64,000 nt of DNA, from NCBI RefSeq assembly GCF_022376445.1, contig NW_025954969.1, positions 496,001-560,000 on the forward strand, written 5' to 3'. Source of the DNA: Fomitopsis serialis. Lineage: Eukaryota; Basidiomycota; Agaricomycetes; Polyporales; Fomitopsidaceae. The stretch's first letter is position 1; each line of letters opens with the position of its first letter. Both the position numbers and the translations under genes were made by a program. Positions 47,479 through 60,033 of the stretch are shown in pieces. The notes beneath the pieces are model-generated. The model had not been told where the DNA came from, did not search any database, and was given only the letters and a program-made list of their open reading frames with translations.

Positions 47479-48409
47479 ATGTACATGATCGACACGTCCT
47501 CCCTTTTGAAGACCTTCACAGGCTCGCTCATCGCAACTGCACTCCAGTATGGATGGTCTCCCGGCGCGAACTCGACCGACTTCAAGGGGTACGGCAAGGT
47601 AGCTGATTGTAGTCTGTCAGGCTTCGTGCCTTCGTTCCCGTCAAATCAGACCCAGCTCACGGTCCCAAGCAACTTGGACCCGGAGTTCATCGGTCTTGCG
47701 TTTGGCGTGCAAAACTACACCTGCTCATCTAGCAATACCTTCACGTGAGTGATCCAAGGAGAGCGAATATTCCACTCACCTACTGACCCGCCGTGGACTG
47801 CAGAAATGTGGGCGCGGTAGCCGAGATAATCGACGCCTCCTGCTACGTGAACGCATCCTGGTTTCCCACAATCCAGGACGTTTTCTATCCAGCTGGGACG
47901 AGCTCTCGCGGTCAATGTCCATCCAGCAAACGATCGAGTTTGTGCACTTCCTCAACCCGCCCGCGAATCTCGCGCAGCACTATTTCGTGCACAACCCTGT
48001 CACAAATCAGGGCCTCTCTCCGAAGTGGGACTTCACGTCAAATGGCAAGTTTGAGGGCAACTCAGAGGCGTTCGTCATCGGGAGGGTCAACGGCACGCTG
48101 TCTAGCCCGAACGACGCTGCGACGGACATCACCTGGCTGGAGGTCCTGAATGTGGAGGGCAAGATTGCGGGCGAACTTTTCCGGTTCGACTCGGTTGGCG
48201 GCCAGCCTCCGTCGTCTGTGAGTCTTGCTGTCAACTGTATAGATTGTCTTGACCGAGGACTGACCTTACGACCAGTGCACGTACGGCAATGACTCGGACA
48301 TATCTGTGAATTACGTGGCGAAGTACAGTGAGTCTTGATTGCTTGTAGTTCAAGGAATGCTCAAGCTCACCTGAGGCGTTCAGTCTTCTACGGCGGTGAT
48401 CTCAATTAA
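47479..48409 (+). pseudogene. DUF3455 copy E, one-base frameshift
   Basis: The only plus-strand copy. Exons 47479-47744, 47804-48217, 48276-48327 and 48384-48409 follow the family plan. Near 47894, CCAGCTGGGACG replaces the CCAGCTTGGGACG of copy B, so the Trp codon in YPAWDELS is lost and exon 2 is one base short (414 against 415). Downstream the family frame resumes from MSIQQTIEFVHFLNPPANLA through VGGQPPSS to FYGGDLN. Everything else is well conserved. This may be a recent pseudogene or a sequencing error. Confidence 0.8.
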
Positions 48410-48920
48410 TCGTTGTACGTTGGATTCGGACTTGCGGAACCTATTGATTAGTTGAACAAGGCGCTCCGTACCACATTCTTTGACACATGGATATTGCTTT
48501 GACACATGGATATTGAATCGTGGCTTTTCACGGACACAGGACGCCATTAGTGTATTGTAATTCAAAATTTCTCAAACCGATGCTAGATGTGAAACGACTT
48601 CCTGCTCCTTGTCCGGTCAGCAGAAACTGGGCTCAATTGTATCCCTGGCACTGGCATAGTCAGTACATTGCCTACGGGTGACAACAAAACAAACCAGTGA
48701 CTATACTTACTTCACACAAGATTTCGACGAATCAGCTGCCACACGGAGGCAAACGTTTTGGGCTGAGCACGTTGGCAACTTGAGTCAAGGGTGTCCATGG
48801 CCGCATCCGTGACTTGTGTGGTACCGGGGACACCATGACGGAAGATTGAGCGGTGTATGTGCGCGAGACGCGTATGTCTAATCCAGGACCAGCCTTGGAT
48901 GGATTGAACGCCACCGTGAC

Positions 48921-50648
48921 CGTTCCACACAAAACGCCGCGGGAACAACTAAATAAACCAAGAGTATGGGCGTGCCTAATTAAGGCTGACGCACAGTCCG
49001 CTTCAATCTATGTGGTTTTGTCCACCTCTCCTACGATTAGTTGAACATGAACAAAGACTGGGAGCGCCACATACGCTACGACCAGATTTGCGTTTCACAG
49101 CATGGACAAGGATTGCTTGCCAGCGTTCCTAGTTCTTGTCCGCAGTCATGACGCGCTCGATCACGACGACATGCCCGGAGGATTTCAACGGGTGCCATGG
49201 ACGTCATAGCTACGGCAGACGAATGTATCGCGTAGGTAGCCTGTACTTCAAGAGAAAGCGGCAGCCTCTGACTCTTCGGTTGCATCGGCAGCTGCAATGT
49301 TGCCAATCAGCGATATCGCTCGCATGCAGGCCGACTAGTTCAATGCAACGTGAGACCAACGCGAAGAACGCTTTTGATCACACCCGCAGACCCCGGGTTA
49401 GTGGGATCGCTAGCTGACACGCAGATGTGTAAGTGCAACCCGCGCTCAGGTAAATGCAGAGAAGAATAGCATCCACTTACCGCGAGCCGGACGAGCCGAA
49501 CATGCATGCAAGCACGGATCGCGTGTCAGCTTTCGTGCCTGTCAGATATCAGATCGAAAGTAGCCACGGTGTGTTTGCGACCCGCAGAGACATTGCCCGG
49601 GACTCTCGAGACACCTTTCAACGCCGTAGTTTCAAGGATGAAGTCTGTGGAGCAAATAATAATACAGCACATACAAATACAGCAATGAACCGTGGCGCCC
49701 TTTGTTCCATACATTTTATACCATCTTGGCGAAACGTGGATCGTGCCACACCTCTACAACATCATTCACGAGGTCCATATCTGGGGAGAGCATCCGAGTT
49801 AGCCCCAGCACAGCTTGTGTATAGGTAAGTCGCGCACCCAGGTCGTCACCGAGATTGATACAAGCAAGCATTCTGACCGTCCCGGCATCGACGACTGCGC
49901 CGATGACCTCAATGAAGGGAGCGGTGATGTCGGCACCCTGGACACGGTCGTGATCGGATGCTCGTTACATCGAGAACTAGAAGCTTACCTTCGTCAGTCG
50001 CACAGAAACTTCTCCACCATCTGGCGCCTGGACGATAGCCACGTCGCTCTGAGACTATATTGCTAACTGGTATCAGAGCTCGGTCATCCACGCGGACGAG
50101 GCGACAGTGCGTACCCTGACTACCTTGCATGTGAGGCGAACGGTTCGCCCAATGTATTCTGCGAGGCGAGTCGCATTTACGCGAGGTGAGATGTGTTCGG
50201 CCATTGCTAGAGAAGGAGACGGCAGCGGGTCGAGGAAAGGAGAACGCGCGTCTGACGCGCGTTGAGAAGAGAATCGCGTATGGTCACAGGTTTGGCACGC
50301 GTGACGGGTCGCGTTTCTGTCACGCTACATCATGCCCCGACCGTGAACGCAGTGCTTGTATACAGTGACAGGCATTCTGCTCAGCCTGTGCTGTATATGC
50401 AAAAGTACATATCGACACCATGGTGAGTGTATCCAAAGAATCACGCTCTTTGCAGCCGACCGCTTTGAACTTGAGTACTTAGCCGGGCCCAGTAATACGT
50501 TATCCAGTCGCGATGCCAAAGTGTCCATGCAATAAAACTAAAACGACACAACAATACTCTAAGAGCAGGTAAGAAAGCACGGCGAGTAACAACGAGCCAA
50601 AATAAAGCACCACTATACACATAAAATGGGTTACGGCGCTATTGCGCC
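48921..50648. other. No recognisable gene
   Basis: Short frames only, on both strands. Nothing resembling a family, element end or RNA gene was seen. Confidence 0.5.
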
Positions 50649-52756
50649 TCACGTCTGCCTTTTGCGGAACATGACCTCTTGCTTCCGGCTGACGTACAGA
50701 CGCGTGCCGAACCAGCGCACGGGCGGGACCTGGCCCTCCTTCTCCATCTTCATGTCGTAGTTCAGCACCAGGTGCGCGAGCATCGACTTCAGCTCGCTCG
50801 CGACGAAGAACCTGCCGGGGCTGTCACAAACGCAAACATGTCAGCTTCGCCTCGCGGAGAAGTCTGCGCCGGGAAGACGGGACACACCATCCATGCCGCC
50901 CGTGGCCGAAGGCGACGTGCTCCGGGCCCGTGCTGACCATCTGGAACTTCGTCGCCTCCGTGTCGTCCTTGCGGACCTCGGACCAGCGCCAGGGGTCGAA
51001 CACGTTCGCGTGCGGGTAGATGTCCTCGTCGTGGTGGATCGCGTGCATCGGGATCGAGATCTTCGTGCCCTTCGGGATGAACGTCCCGTCAGAGAAGGTG
51101 TAGTCCGACATCGCAGTGCGCCGGAGCGACTCTGAAGATGGTAGGTCAGCTCGACGCCGCGTGGAGGAGACGGGGAGCTCACTCGTCCCGAGGGCGCAGT
51201 AGCGCTGAGACTCCCGGAGGAAGCTGTCGACCTTGGCCATCTTGTTTACGGAATCCTTCGTCCAGCCCTCCTCCTTGAGGATCCCCTCCACTTCATCTCG
51301 GAGCGGCTGCACCCATTCGGGATGGGCCGCGAGGTAGAACAGAGCGTTGCTGAAGGTCTACCACGACCCTAGCTTCCGAATAATATACGATATGTAGCGG
51401 AGAACGTACCATGCTGGAGGTGTTGATCGCCGTGATGTTGATCGTCATAATCCGGATGACGAGACGATCGACCAGGAGCTCGTCGCCCTCCGCCTCGTCC
51501 ATGACCCACTGCAGCATATCATTCTAGGCTCCGTGAATCAGCAACGGTCCCTCGCGAACATGCAAGATCCGCGCTCACAGGCTTGCCTGGCCACTCCTTG
51601 CCATGCTGCTTCATCATCCGGAGACGCTCCTCGATGAGCGGCTGCAGGTGCCTCGTGCCTCTCTGGATCCCACTGTGAACCTTAGTGAGGAGCCGAACCG
51701 CCGTTCTAGATCCGCCGCAGGTACTTTCAGTGTCTGCCACCCTCAAGCGAGGGACATTTCCCGCCACTCACGGCTTCAGGACATCAGGGAACAGACGGAT
51801 GATCTGCCCGCCAACGAAGATGTCAAGCGTGAAACGCTTGTTGAGCTCGATATAGTCCGGTCTCTGCCTGCAGGGAACAAGGAGGCACGAACTTAGTTCG
51901 ACGTGGGAATGCCGGAGGCGACGATCACGGGACGTACATAGACTCAGCCCCACGAAAAGGCGGTTGCTCGTGCGACACACGACCTCCATCATGGTAGGGA
52001 GCATAGGCACCTTGATCCAGTCTGAACAGGATGGTATCATGAGGTTCGTTAGCAATATGATCAGATTCCGCCATGCGATTATGGTAGACTAAGGACGTAC
52101 CCTTGGTCTTCGGGATATTATCGTCGAACGCGTGTTCAATCTCGTCGTGCATGTCTCCAAAAGAGGTGTCAATGCACGCGTGAACGTATTACGGATGATT
52201 GGGATATGGTATGCGACCCGGTCGAGACTTGGTCCGAGCGTCCAGTCCGTCTGGACTGCCTGTGTTTGCATTGCGTGAGTATTGGCCTTTCCGTTCGAAT
52301 GAGGAACGAGCACGAACATCTTTGCTCGCCTCTATCAAGGACAGCATGTTCTCCGGGGCACGGCAGAGTTCTTCCACCAGCTTCGGCCCGCTGACCACGA
52401 CATGCCAACCGTCTACATCACGATGCTTGAACGCGCCATTGCGGTACTGCGGAAACGACGCGACCGTGATATGTCAAACAGTACAACCGCATCTGACATC
52501 TCTAACAAACCTTCTGGTAACCTTCCCAGAGGATGACATCGCTATGCATAAGATAGCGAATGGCGCCGATGAAGTCAAGTATCGGGATGGAGGGTCCGCC
52601 AACCGTCGGTATGCGCGACAACTGTAGGGTTGTACATGTGAGCCGAATAGCACAAAGTACCAATCATCAACTCACAGCACTGATCGTCAGGAAGTTCCGC
52701 CATACGGAGTACAGGATCGGCAGGGCGAGCAACGCGGCTACCAAGTAGGGGTCCAT
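50649..52756 (-). CDS. Cytochrome P450 monooxygenase
   Basis: Fungal microsomal P450; substrate unknown. It starts MDPYLVAALLALPILYSVW, an ER membrane anchor, then GGPSIPILDFIGAIRYL. Further exons code VSGPKLVEELCRAPENML, MQTDWTLGPSL, a VCRTSNRLFVG motif typical of basidiomycete P450s, an I-helix INITAINTSSM, the ExxR motif in FLRESQRY, the meander FDPWRW, and the haem loop FGHGRHGCPGR with the Cys supplied across an intron. The end is VMFRKRQT. About nine short introns are needed. One base appears to be missing at 51857-51860, where C-R-D-P-D-Y is expected but GACCGGAC gives a frame change. No neighbouring oxidases, synthases or transporters are present, so it does not look like part of a cluster. 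Confidence 0.85.
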
Positions 52757-52804
52757 CGTCGGCGGGTGGGGGCGGAAGGCGTGCGCGTTATGGCTGGTGG
52801 GCAT

Positions 52805-52813
52805 ATTTATATA
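52805..52813 (-). promoter_or_regulatory. TATA box of the P450 gene
   Basis: TATATAAAT on the minus strand, about 50 bp upstream of the start codon. Confidence 0.5.
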
Positions 52814-53648
52814 CGTCATTGAATTGGCGGCAAATTAGGGTGACCGTATCAGGCTGGTTACATACTGCAGCTGCTTCGATATCGTAACGGCCTCGGCGCG
52901 CCACGGATGGGCGTCAGGGAGCACAGCTACGATGAAAAGCACCCGTATGAAGGCACGCGATGGAGCGGTCTGCGAGGTCGCGGCAGGCCGTAAGTGGGGT
53001 TAGAGCTGCGATGGCAGCACAGGCATGGAATCCGGATACGATGCACGGCAGTGATTGGACGTGGGCTGGCCTGGTATCGCAATTTGGTACGTGGTCTGAT
53101 CGGCGACCGAGTAGGGGTGATATTCGGATTGGCCTGCCCCGGAGACTGCGAAGGAACGCGCAGGTAGAGAGGCTCAAGTAGTGGCGTGGCCAACGTTTCT
53201 CACCCAGCGGGGTTTCTTGTCAGACCCTCGACGCAATGCCTGCATGCGTAGTCAGGTACCACAGGCGCCCATGTCGACGATACCGTAGCGTCCTCCTCCC
53301 GACTCCGAAGTAGTCTTGCTCAACCCATCGCGATCCGGAGACAATCTGCAAGCTTAATGGCAAAGTGACAAGTGTGTGGCCATGTTGGATCGCGAGACAA
53401 AAACCTAATGTGCTTATTCCTTGAGTTTTTGTGACAGTGGGAATTCTCGGGGCTCGCAGTTAGAGGGCCGCGGCTTCTCGGGACGAGCGTTCTAACCGTG
53501 GGTAACCTCGTTATAAGCACACGTTGTTGGCTCTTCTATTGACAGGATGTATGCATGCGATTCACAATCTCGAGGACAGTCCCATCATCGTTCTGCAGCC
53601 GCGTTGGCGTCCCTGACCATCACAGTTCCAGGCCTATCAGAGAAATAC
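52814..53648. other. No recognisable gene
   Basis: Upstream region of the P450 followed by sequence with no supported feature. Confidence 0.5.
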
Positions 53649-53914
53649 TTACAGCTGGGTTTGGCTAAGTCCACATCGTCGGGCCCCGCGCCTTTCAAAT
53701 ACATAGGCTGAGTCCGGCGGGTTTGATATGGGATCACGCCGGACGCAGCGGAATTCGACGACCAGGCTGAGCGCTGAGCCAGGCAGCCGCGACCTTGGCT
53801 ATGGTGGGCCAGGTTGAGCGGCGGTGTCCGGATCGCTGAGTACCAACGTCCGACGACCTTCGTTCCTATACGCGCTGTTTTGGGCGGGGCCCAACGTTAT
53901 GGACCTAGCTGTAT
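53649..53914. mobile_element. MITE-like element, copy 1
   Basis: About 266 bp, ending in TTACAGCT on the left and ACCTAGCTGTA on the right. The interior (CCGGCGGGTTTGATATGGGA, AGCCAGGCAGCCGCGACC, TACCAACGTCCGACGACC) is the reverse complement of copy 2 at 54797-55038. No coding capacity. The ends are more eroded than those of copy 2. Confidence 0.7.
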
Positions 53915-54796
53915 CAGTATCGGACCTCTATGCCAGAAGTCGGAGTCAAAGGCACATCTGGACGATGCAGGGAAGCCGCCAATGTGGTGCGACATTCGAA
54001 AGCACCCATCAACAGACCAAGTTGAGATATCTATGTACTTACACAGTGTATCCCTCCTAAGACGAGACAGTGAAGGCGCAAGCTTGGGCAACGTTCGCAA
54101 AAATCCACATGTGAGTTTCGGGTCAGCATGCAGTCATGCACAATGCGCGTCATGGACAGAGTTGAGACTTGCTTACATGCTCGGCTCTGTTCGTCCAGAA
54201 TACTGTCATGATAGATCACAGAGAGGTAAAATGACTCCGTTGTGATTGCGGGCGACCTCATGCTAGCTGTCATATACACCAAATCGAATATGCTCCCGAT
54301 TCAGGGGCATTGTGAGCTACATAGTAGAGGATTATGAGTAGAGACGGATATCCACTGCGCCAGGAGGATACACTTACCAATCCGTAGACCGCAGTTCCGC
54401 TAAGCCAGTCCGAGCACATGCGTCCAATGTTCTGCGAACGCCCTTTGTGGGAGGATCTACCGTTTATAGGCTTGAGATGTCCAGCCGGGAGAAGCGAATT
54501 GGCAGTTCGCAGACAAGATGTGATGCATTTTGGGAGTGCCGGAGCCGGGACGAATTGAAGAGCAGTGAGAGATAGGAGCACCGGGACCGGAAAGTCGGAC
54601 ACAGGGCTGGAGCCTGAGGCTGGGGCATGAAGGACGCGATGCGTGTCACGGAAGCGAAGACGAAGACGAGAACACTGGGCAGAACCGGTTGATTGTCACA
54701 GGGCAGTGCGCGAATCGATGTGATGTCCGCGGGTAGCCCGCCGGCGGCGACTCCGATCCTACAGACGTTGAATTGAAGTGCGAAAGATGCGCAGAG

Positions 54797-55038
54797 TTAC
54801 AGCTAGGTCCATTTCGTTGGCCCGCACAGAAAGTGCGCATAGGAGCGGGGTCGTCGGACGTTGGTATTTGGTGATCCGGACACTGTGCCGCTCGACCTGG
54901 CCGCCTAGCCAAGGTCGCGGCTGCCTGGCTCAGCCTGGCCGTCAAATTCCGCTGCGCCCGGTGTGATCCCATATCAAACCCGCTGGACTCCGCCTATGTG
55001 TTTGAAGGCGCGGGCCAACGAAATGGACCTAGCTGTAA
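54797..55038. mobile_element. MITE-like element, copy 2 (inverted)
   Basis: 242 bp with clean terminal inverted repeats: TTACAGCTAGGTCCATTTCG at the left and its complement CGAAATGGACCTAGCTGTAA at the right, followed by G/GA bases that may be a short target duplication. The interior matches copy 1 in the opposite orientation at roughly 85-90 percent by eye. Confidence 0.75.
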
Positions 55039-55450
55039 CGAGCGAGAGCAGAGTAAGTAGTCAATCATGTAACACTCAGTGTGAGCATTATACAGACCGG
55101 ACAGTACAGGTGAGCGCGAGCCGACCGTACGACCGGACTGCAGATGTCATACCTGCCTTCTCTGCCAAATAGGGCTTCGAGCCGTCGCATACGACCCAGA
55201 CACTAAAAAGAGGGAAGCCAAGTTCAAGGCCGGAGAAGGGAACAACGAGGCGAACAGGACGAACATGCCGCTGGTTGAGAACAAGCGATCGTCGAGCGGA
55301 AGCGCTGGGAGAACAAGGACAAGCGCTCGTGTCACGTGTTGCCGCGTTTATGCGCGACTCGCATGTTGTGGTCAACGCTTCACTTCACCTCAAACACTTC
55401 ACCTCAACAAAAGGACACTCCCCACGCCGCCGCCACCACCTATCGTCCCC

Positions 55451-58400
55451 ATGCGCTTCAGGGCATACTCAACGGACAGCGAGGATGAATACTCTTCCGA
55501 CGATGACGCGAAGCGCGTAGATGACGAGGTCGGGTCCGCATCCGGCGCGTCTGAAGACGAAGGCGGTCGTGAGGTCGCACCCGCAGCTCGCGCACGAAGA
55601 CGAGCAGACTCACCCATCTCTGAACCCAGCGAGTCAGAGCCGGAGGAACCCGAAGACGAACTAGCAATTCGACAACGGCATACGGTTCAGTTCCACCCAG
55701 CCATCAAATCGCCGCCGCCGACCCAGCGCGCTCTGGCAGACCCGACTCTCACAACATGGGCGAAAGAAGTGGGGGTGGACGCGCAGAAGATGCACGTTAT
55801 GCAGGCGGCGCTGTTTCGGGTGCCAGAGGAGGAGGCTGCGCTGAAGGCCGCGTCACAGCCACCATTGCGTCGTAAGGTCTCTGTGTTCGCGGGCCTGAGC
55901 CGGAAGCATAGTAGGGATTCTGAGGGAGAGGGACTGCGAACGGAAATGCGTCAGGTGCGTAAACATTTCTATTCATCTCATCTTGTTCCACAATCTGCAA
56001 GCGCATCTCTCGGGAACCTAGTAGAACAGCTCGCCGACATGCCCAGAACTTGTGCCCCCTCAGTCTTGTCGCGCCCGGCACGACATGTAGCCATGCCACA
56101 CCAGTCGAACTAGTATATCTTCTGCGAAGATCACGGTCTAGGATCCAAAACAGACCTGGCTGCAGTGCATATGCATGTAGCGCCACAATATCTCGCTTAT
56201 GGCAAGCTCGCGGGGAAATCATGCATTCAACATATTTACAAGCCATTACTTTTCGCCTCAGTTGTCTTCTGCTCTCAATTGTATCTGACATACGCTTCGC
56301 AGCGCGCATCATTCGCACAAGATCTTGAACCAGCGCCCTACCGACCAACGCGGAAGTATGCTCGCGTTGAGGGCTCCGCATCTGCAGTGATTGGTACCGA
56401 GGGCGCTTTCGTGGATGCGGGACTGGCTTTTGGACGCTCGTTCCGCGTCGGCTGGGGCCCTGGAGGCACCTTGATTCACCTCGGTGCCCTGTGTGGCCCT
56501 CAAAGCGCACCGTAAGCCCTTTCACTTCATTTCTAGTATCTTGCGTAACACTTTCCAGGACAAATTCGGCCAACACCTCTGTCTTGCACAAAACGGTTGT
56601 GCCTCTTGAGGTAGGATCACTGGCCGAGGTGAACGAGCGCGCATCCAAACTGCTCACACATCACTTGAGCTCCTCACCGATCGAGGCGGATGCAGATGGA
56701 GTGCCTTTCGCAAACCCGTCAAAACGGCTCACCTTCTCCTCGTTCGCCGCGCTATTTCCTGCCACCGACCGCACGTTCGAGGCGTGCTTGTTCCGCTTAG
56801 GCCGAGCGCTGTTCGACCCGATCCATCTGCGCCTAGAAGAACCTATTGGGGCTGACATCCGCAATCGAGTGTACGCATTGCGCCGCAAAGCTGCGCTTTC
56901 AAGTTGGCTGCAGAACGCCGTGGCGGCGTCGGTGGATTCGGACCTGCGCGAAAACCCCGGTGCTGACTGGGGGTTCAGTATCTTCGCACTGTTGTCTGGG
57001 AACCAAGTCGAGAAAGCATGCGAGATCGCTATGGACAGCGGCAACGTCAAACTTGCTACCCTCATCTCGCAATGCCCTGGAGACGACGTATTCCGAGACG
57101 ATGTGCGGACACAGCTGCATGCGTGGCTGAGAGACCACGTTGATGCCCACATCACCGAGAGCACGCGTCGGATATACGCGTTACTCGGTGGTATTGTGGA
57201 CACGCTGGAAGGCTCCAAGGATCCAGGACCTGATAGGTGCCCCGACATTTCCATCCCGAAGGGCTTGAACTGGCGGCGAGCGTTTGGCCTTCACTTATGG
57301 TACGGCGAGCCGTTGGAGTCTACGGTCGCAGACGCTTTCCAGGCGTACGAGCAGCACTGGAAGAACACGCAAGGAAACGTTGCTTCACCTCTTCCTTGGT
57401 ACATGGAGCAGCCCGACAGTGATGCAAGCCTAGCCCCATGGAAACGAGCATCCACTGCTAATCCTCCGGACGCTCTGTACTCTCTCATCAGGCTATACGC
57501 CGACCCTGCATGTTCGTTGTCGACCGTTTTGACGCCGCTCTCATTCAGCGCGTCCCCCGCGGACTACCGCCTTCCGTGGCATCTATACATCCTGATGTCG
57601 CGATGTCTGCGTGTGCGTGACTTCGCCGATCGGGGCAACGCTGGTCTCACTATGGGCGAAGATGCGAGTGACGCAAGTGAGGACGGTGAACCACCGGTGG
57701 AGGGCCATAGCCCGAGCGCGGACCTCCTAGCGAACAGCTATGCGCTGCAGCTGGAGCAGCAAGGCTTGATCCAGGAAGCGGCATTTGTGCTGTTACATAT
57801 CGAGGGTTCCGCCGGGTATGTTTCTGATCGGTTGTGTGTCTGAGTGGCAGGCTCACGTTCGCGGATCACGGCCAGGCGCGTCAAGGCAATCAAGGAGCTC
57901 CTGGGTCGTTCCGCGGCTTTGTTGGATGACTGGATGACTCGCGGGCTCGTGGGCAGCTTGAAGCTACCGCTGGCCTGGGTCAACGAAGCCAAGGTAAAAC
58001 GCCAAAAATTCATCTCCATTCCGCGCTCACGATGCCGTCAATTTAGGCTATGCATGCGTTGGACTGTGGCGATGTCTTCGGCGCGTACGAGCTTTATCTA
58101 TCCGCCGGCTTGTATAATGCTGCACACGATCTGGCTGTGCTGGAGCTAGCGCCCGACGCAGTGATCCGTGGGGATCTTGAGCTGCTGAAAGGATTATTCG
58201 AGCAGTTCCTTGATCATCCTGTAGATGACTGGCATGCGAGAGGCAAGGTCAGTCAAAATCAGAGATCAGTGTATATCATGGATCACTCATTGCATGCTCG
58301 TCGATAGGTCTTCTTGGACTACGCGCATGCCATGTTACGTTTGGAGGAGTTAGGAGACTACCTCGAAGACACGAACTCTGCCGTTCCCGATGCGGCGGAG

Positions 58401-58766
58401 GCAGCAGACCTCGAACATCTTTCGCGATCCGTACCGAGGCTCATCAGTATGCTGCCGGACGTGCTGCATGATCAGTCTGATGTCAGACATAAAGCCGCAG
58501 TGGCGGAGATGACTACACAGCTCACTACGCGCCTCGACCGAGTGAGGCCCCTCGCGCTCGTAAGTGGCTGGGCATGCTGTGATTAAGCGACGGGTATTGA
58601 CCCTTTGACATAGAACCAGTCTCCGGTGCGCAATGCTTTGTTGGACGATGGTCTGCGGATACACAATATCCGCACGGCCGCATACGAACGATTTTTAAAA
58701 CTGTTGAAGCTGCATGACAATGTTTATTATGTATTATGGGATTGTTGGATAGCCGTGCATGCCTGA
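55451..58766 (+). CDS. Nucleoporin Nup96 / Nup145C-type protein
   Basis: Scaffold subunit of the nuclear pore Y-complex. Seven exons (55451-55954, 56303-56511, 56559-57815, 57876-57993, 58047-58247, 58308-58559, 58614-58766) total 898 codons in frame. The N-terminus is acidic and disordered (STDSEDEYSSDDD), without the FG repeats or autoproteolytic domain of a Nup98-Nup96 fusion. Then come RKYARVEGSASAV and FVDAGLAFGRSFRVGWGPGG, the conserved entry to the Nup96 domain, and a long helical solenoid including AFGLHLWYGEPLESTVADAF, ANSYALQLEQQGLIQEAAFV and RVKAIKELLGRSAALLDDWM, ending VYYVLWDCWIAVHA. Intron 1 is long at 348 bp; the others are 47-60 bp. No base correction needed. The last acceptor could be 58614 or 58620, both in frame. 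Confidence 0.9.
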
Positions 58767-59531
58767 TACTTCCTTGGTTTTGCCACCTACAAGCAGCCTT
58801 GAATCGTCAACTCAATGATCGTGTCGGTCATTTATGAGGTGCAGTTGATGTTTTTGCTTGCGCGGACTCAAATCTTATATTAATAGCATTGACGTTGGCT
58901 TCTGTTGACGCCGTAGAAATCTTTGGGATCCCGGAGTGACTGTGGTCTCCATAGATCAGCCTCACTGACTCCACTCTGCGCTGCGCAGGGTTAGCTGCGC
59001 GCGGTTAGCTGCGCGCGTTCTCTTCATCCGAACGAACTGTCTTCATGATCACAAGATGGCATTGGCTTCCCAATATTCAATACCGAGGTACTGTCTTCCC
59101 TATTATTTATGGTTGGGCCTGTCATGGGAAAATGCGACGCCAGATTGCAACAGTGGTGAACAACATACATTAAATAAATAAAGAGTGACCCTCTTGCCCG
59201 CTAGCTCGTACAATGCATGTGCATGAACGGCTATACTACAGTAGGTTGGAAAACGAAAAGGAATATGATTGCTACATAGGTGCGTTGCACTACTACTGAG
59301 CTGTGCTATTGAGCTCGGGATGATTATGTGGCTCATTAGTCGACATTGTGGCCACAGGTCAAGAGCACTGTAGCGACAAGGCACGCTTCTAGCAGGCCCA
59401 GCTGCATGGCTTCTTGAGTCATCTCGAGAGTGACGTCCTGGGCTCTCCCAATCCTGGCCAGGACTCTCGGGGCGGTCGACTGGAGCTTATAAAGCTACAC
59501 CAACGGTGAGTGACTATCTCGGCCAATAATA
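58767..59531. other. Intergenic between Nup96 and the DUF6593 gene
   Basis: Convergent 3' ends. A short direct repeat of GGTTAGCTGCGCGC lies near 58990-59015. Otherwise AT-rich and featureless. Confidence 0.5.
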
Positions 59532-60033
59532 TTAGTGAAGACATACACATATGAAGCCTTCGATAGGGGACCATGCGTACTGAACCCCGGCGATAGTCAT
59601 GACACGCTTGCTAGAAAGGTACATTCATCGTTAGCATGGGTGCAATTACTTGTGGAAGCGGGGTATACTGATCGAACCTCTTGTCAGCGGAGAGATGAAG
59701 CCAGTCGCGTGCTCGCTGTCTGGAGGCAATCCCACGTATCTCCACGTTGGCGTTGGGCTGCCAGTTGACCATGGCCACATTGCGGTTGTCGTTGTCTTTC
59801 CACATCGTGGACGACGGAGCTCCGGAGTCGGTCACGACGCGGTACACGACGCGGCCTTGTGGTCCAGCGATGTTACAGTTTAATATGGTGGTGTTGCAGT
59901 TGGTAAACTTGTACAGCACGCTGTCGGGCTGCGTCGTCTTTGCATTCGAAATCGCCACGCTGGGGAGGGCACCGAAGATGGAGGGTGCTATTCCAGAGCC
60001 AGTTCCCCAACCACCAGCAGCAAAGGGGTTCAT
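59532..60033 (-). CDS. DUF6593 family protein
   Basis: Basidiomycete family of unknown function. Exon 1 (60033-59669) starts MNPFAAGGWGTGSG and includes SIFGALPSVAISNAK, LYKFTNCNTTILNCNIAGPQ, RVVYRVVTDS, AMVNWQPNANVEIRG and DWLHLSADKRFD. Exon 2 (59610-59532), after a 58-bp intron, codes KRVMTIAGVQYAWSPIEGF and ends ICVCLH. Together they make 148 codons in frame. The NPF start with Gly/Trp, the WQ...VEIRG motif and the Y.W.P ending are family traits. In-frame Mets further upstream (at 60189 and 60306) exist but would add an atypical extension. Intact. Confidence 0.75.

Larger units (their letters stand above)
47020..48920. repeat. DUF3455 unit E, other arm of the inverted duplication
   Basis: Reverse-complement match to 14530-16420, including the CCAAT block (47026-47053), TATA box, gene and about 500 bp downstream. 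At 48478-48514 it carries a private tandem duplication of TTTGACACATGGATATTG that unit B has only once. Confidence 0.75.

Noticed and set aside
41564..52756. Metabolic gene cluster of inositol oxygenase plus P450
   Set aside because: ArgRS and a duplicated DUF3455 unit lie between them, and no transporter, regulator or backbone enzyme is present.
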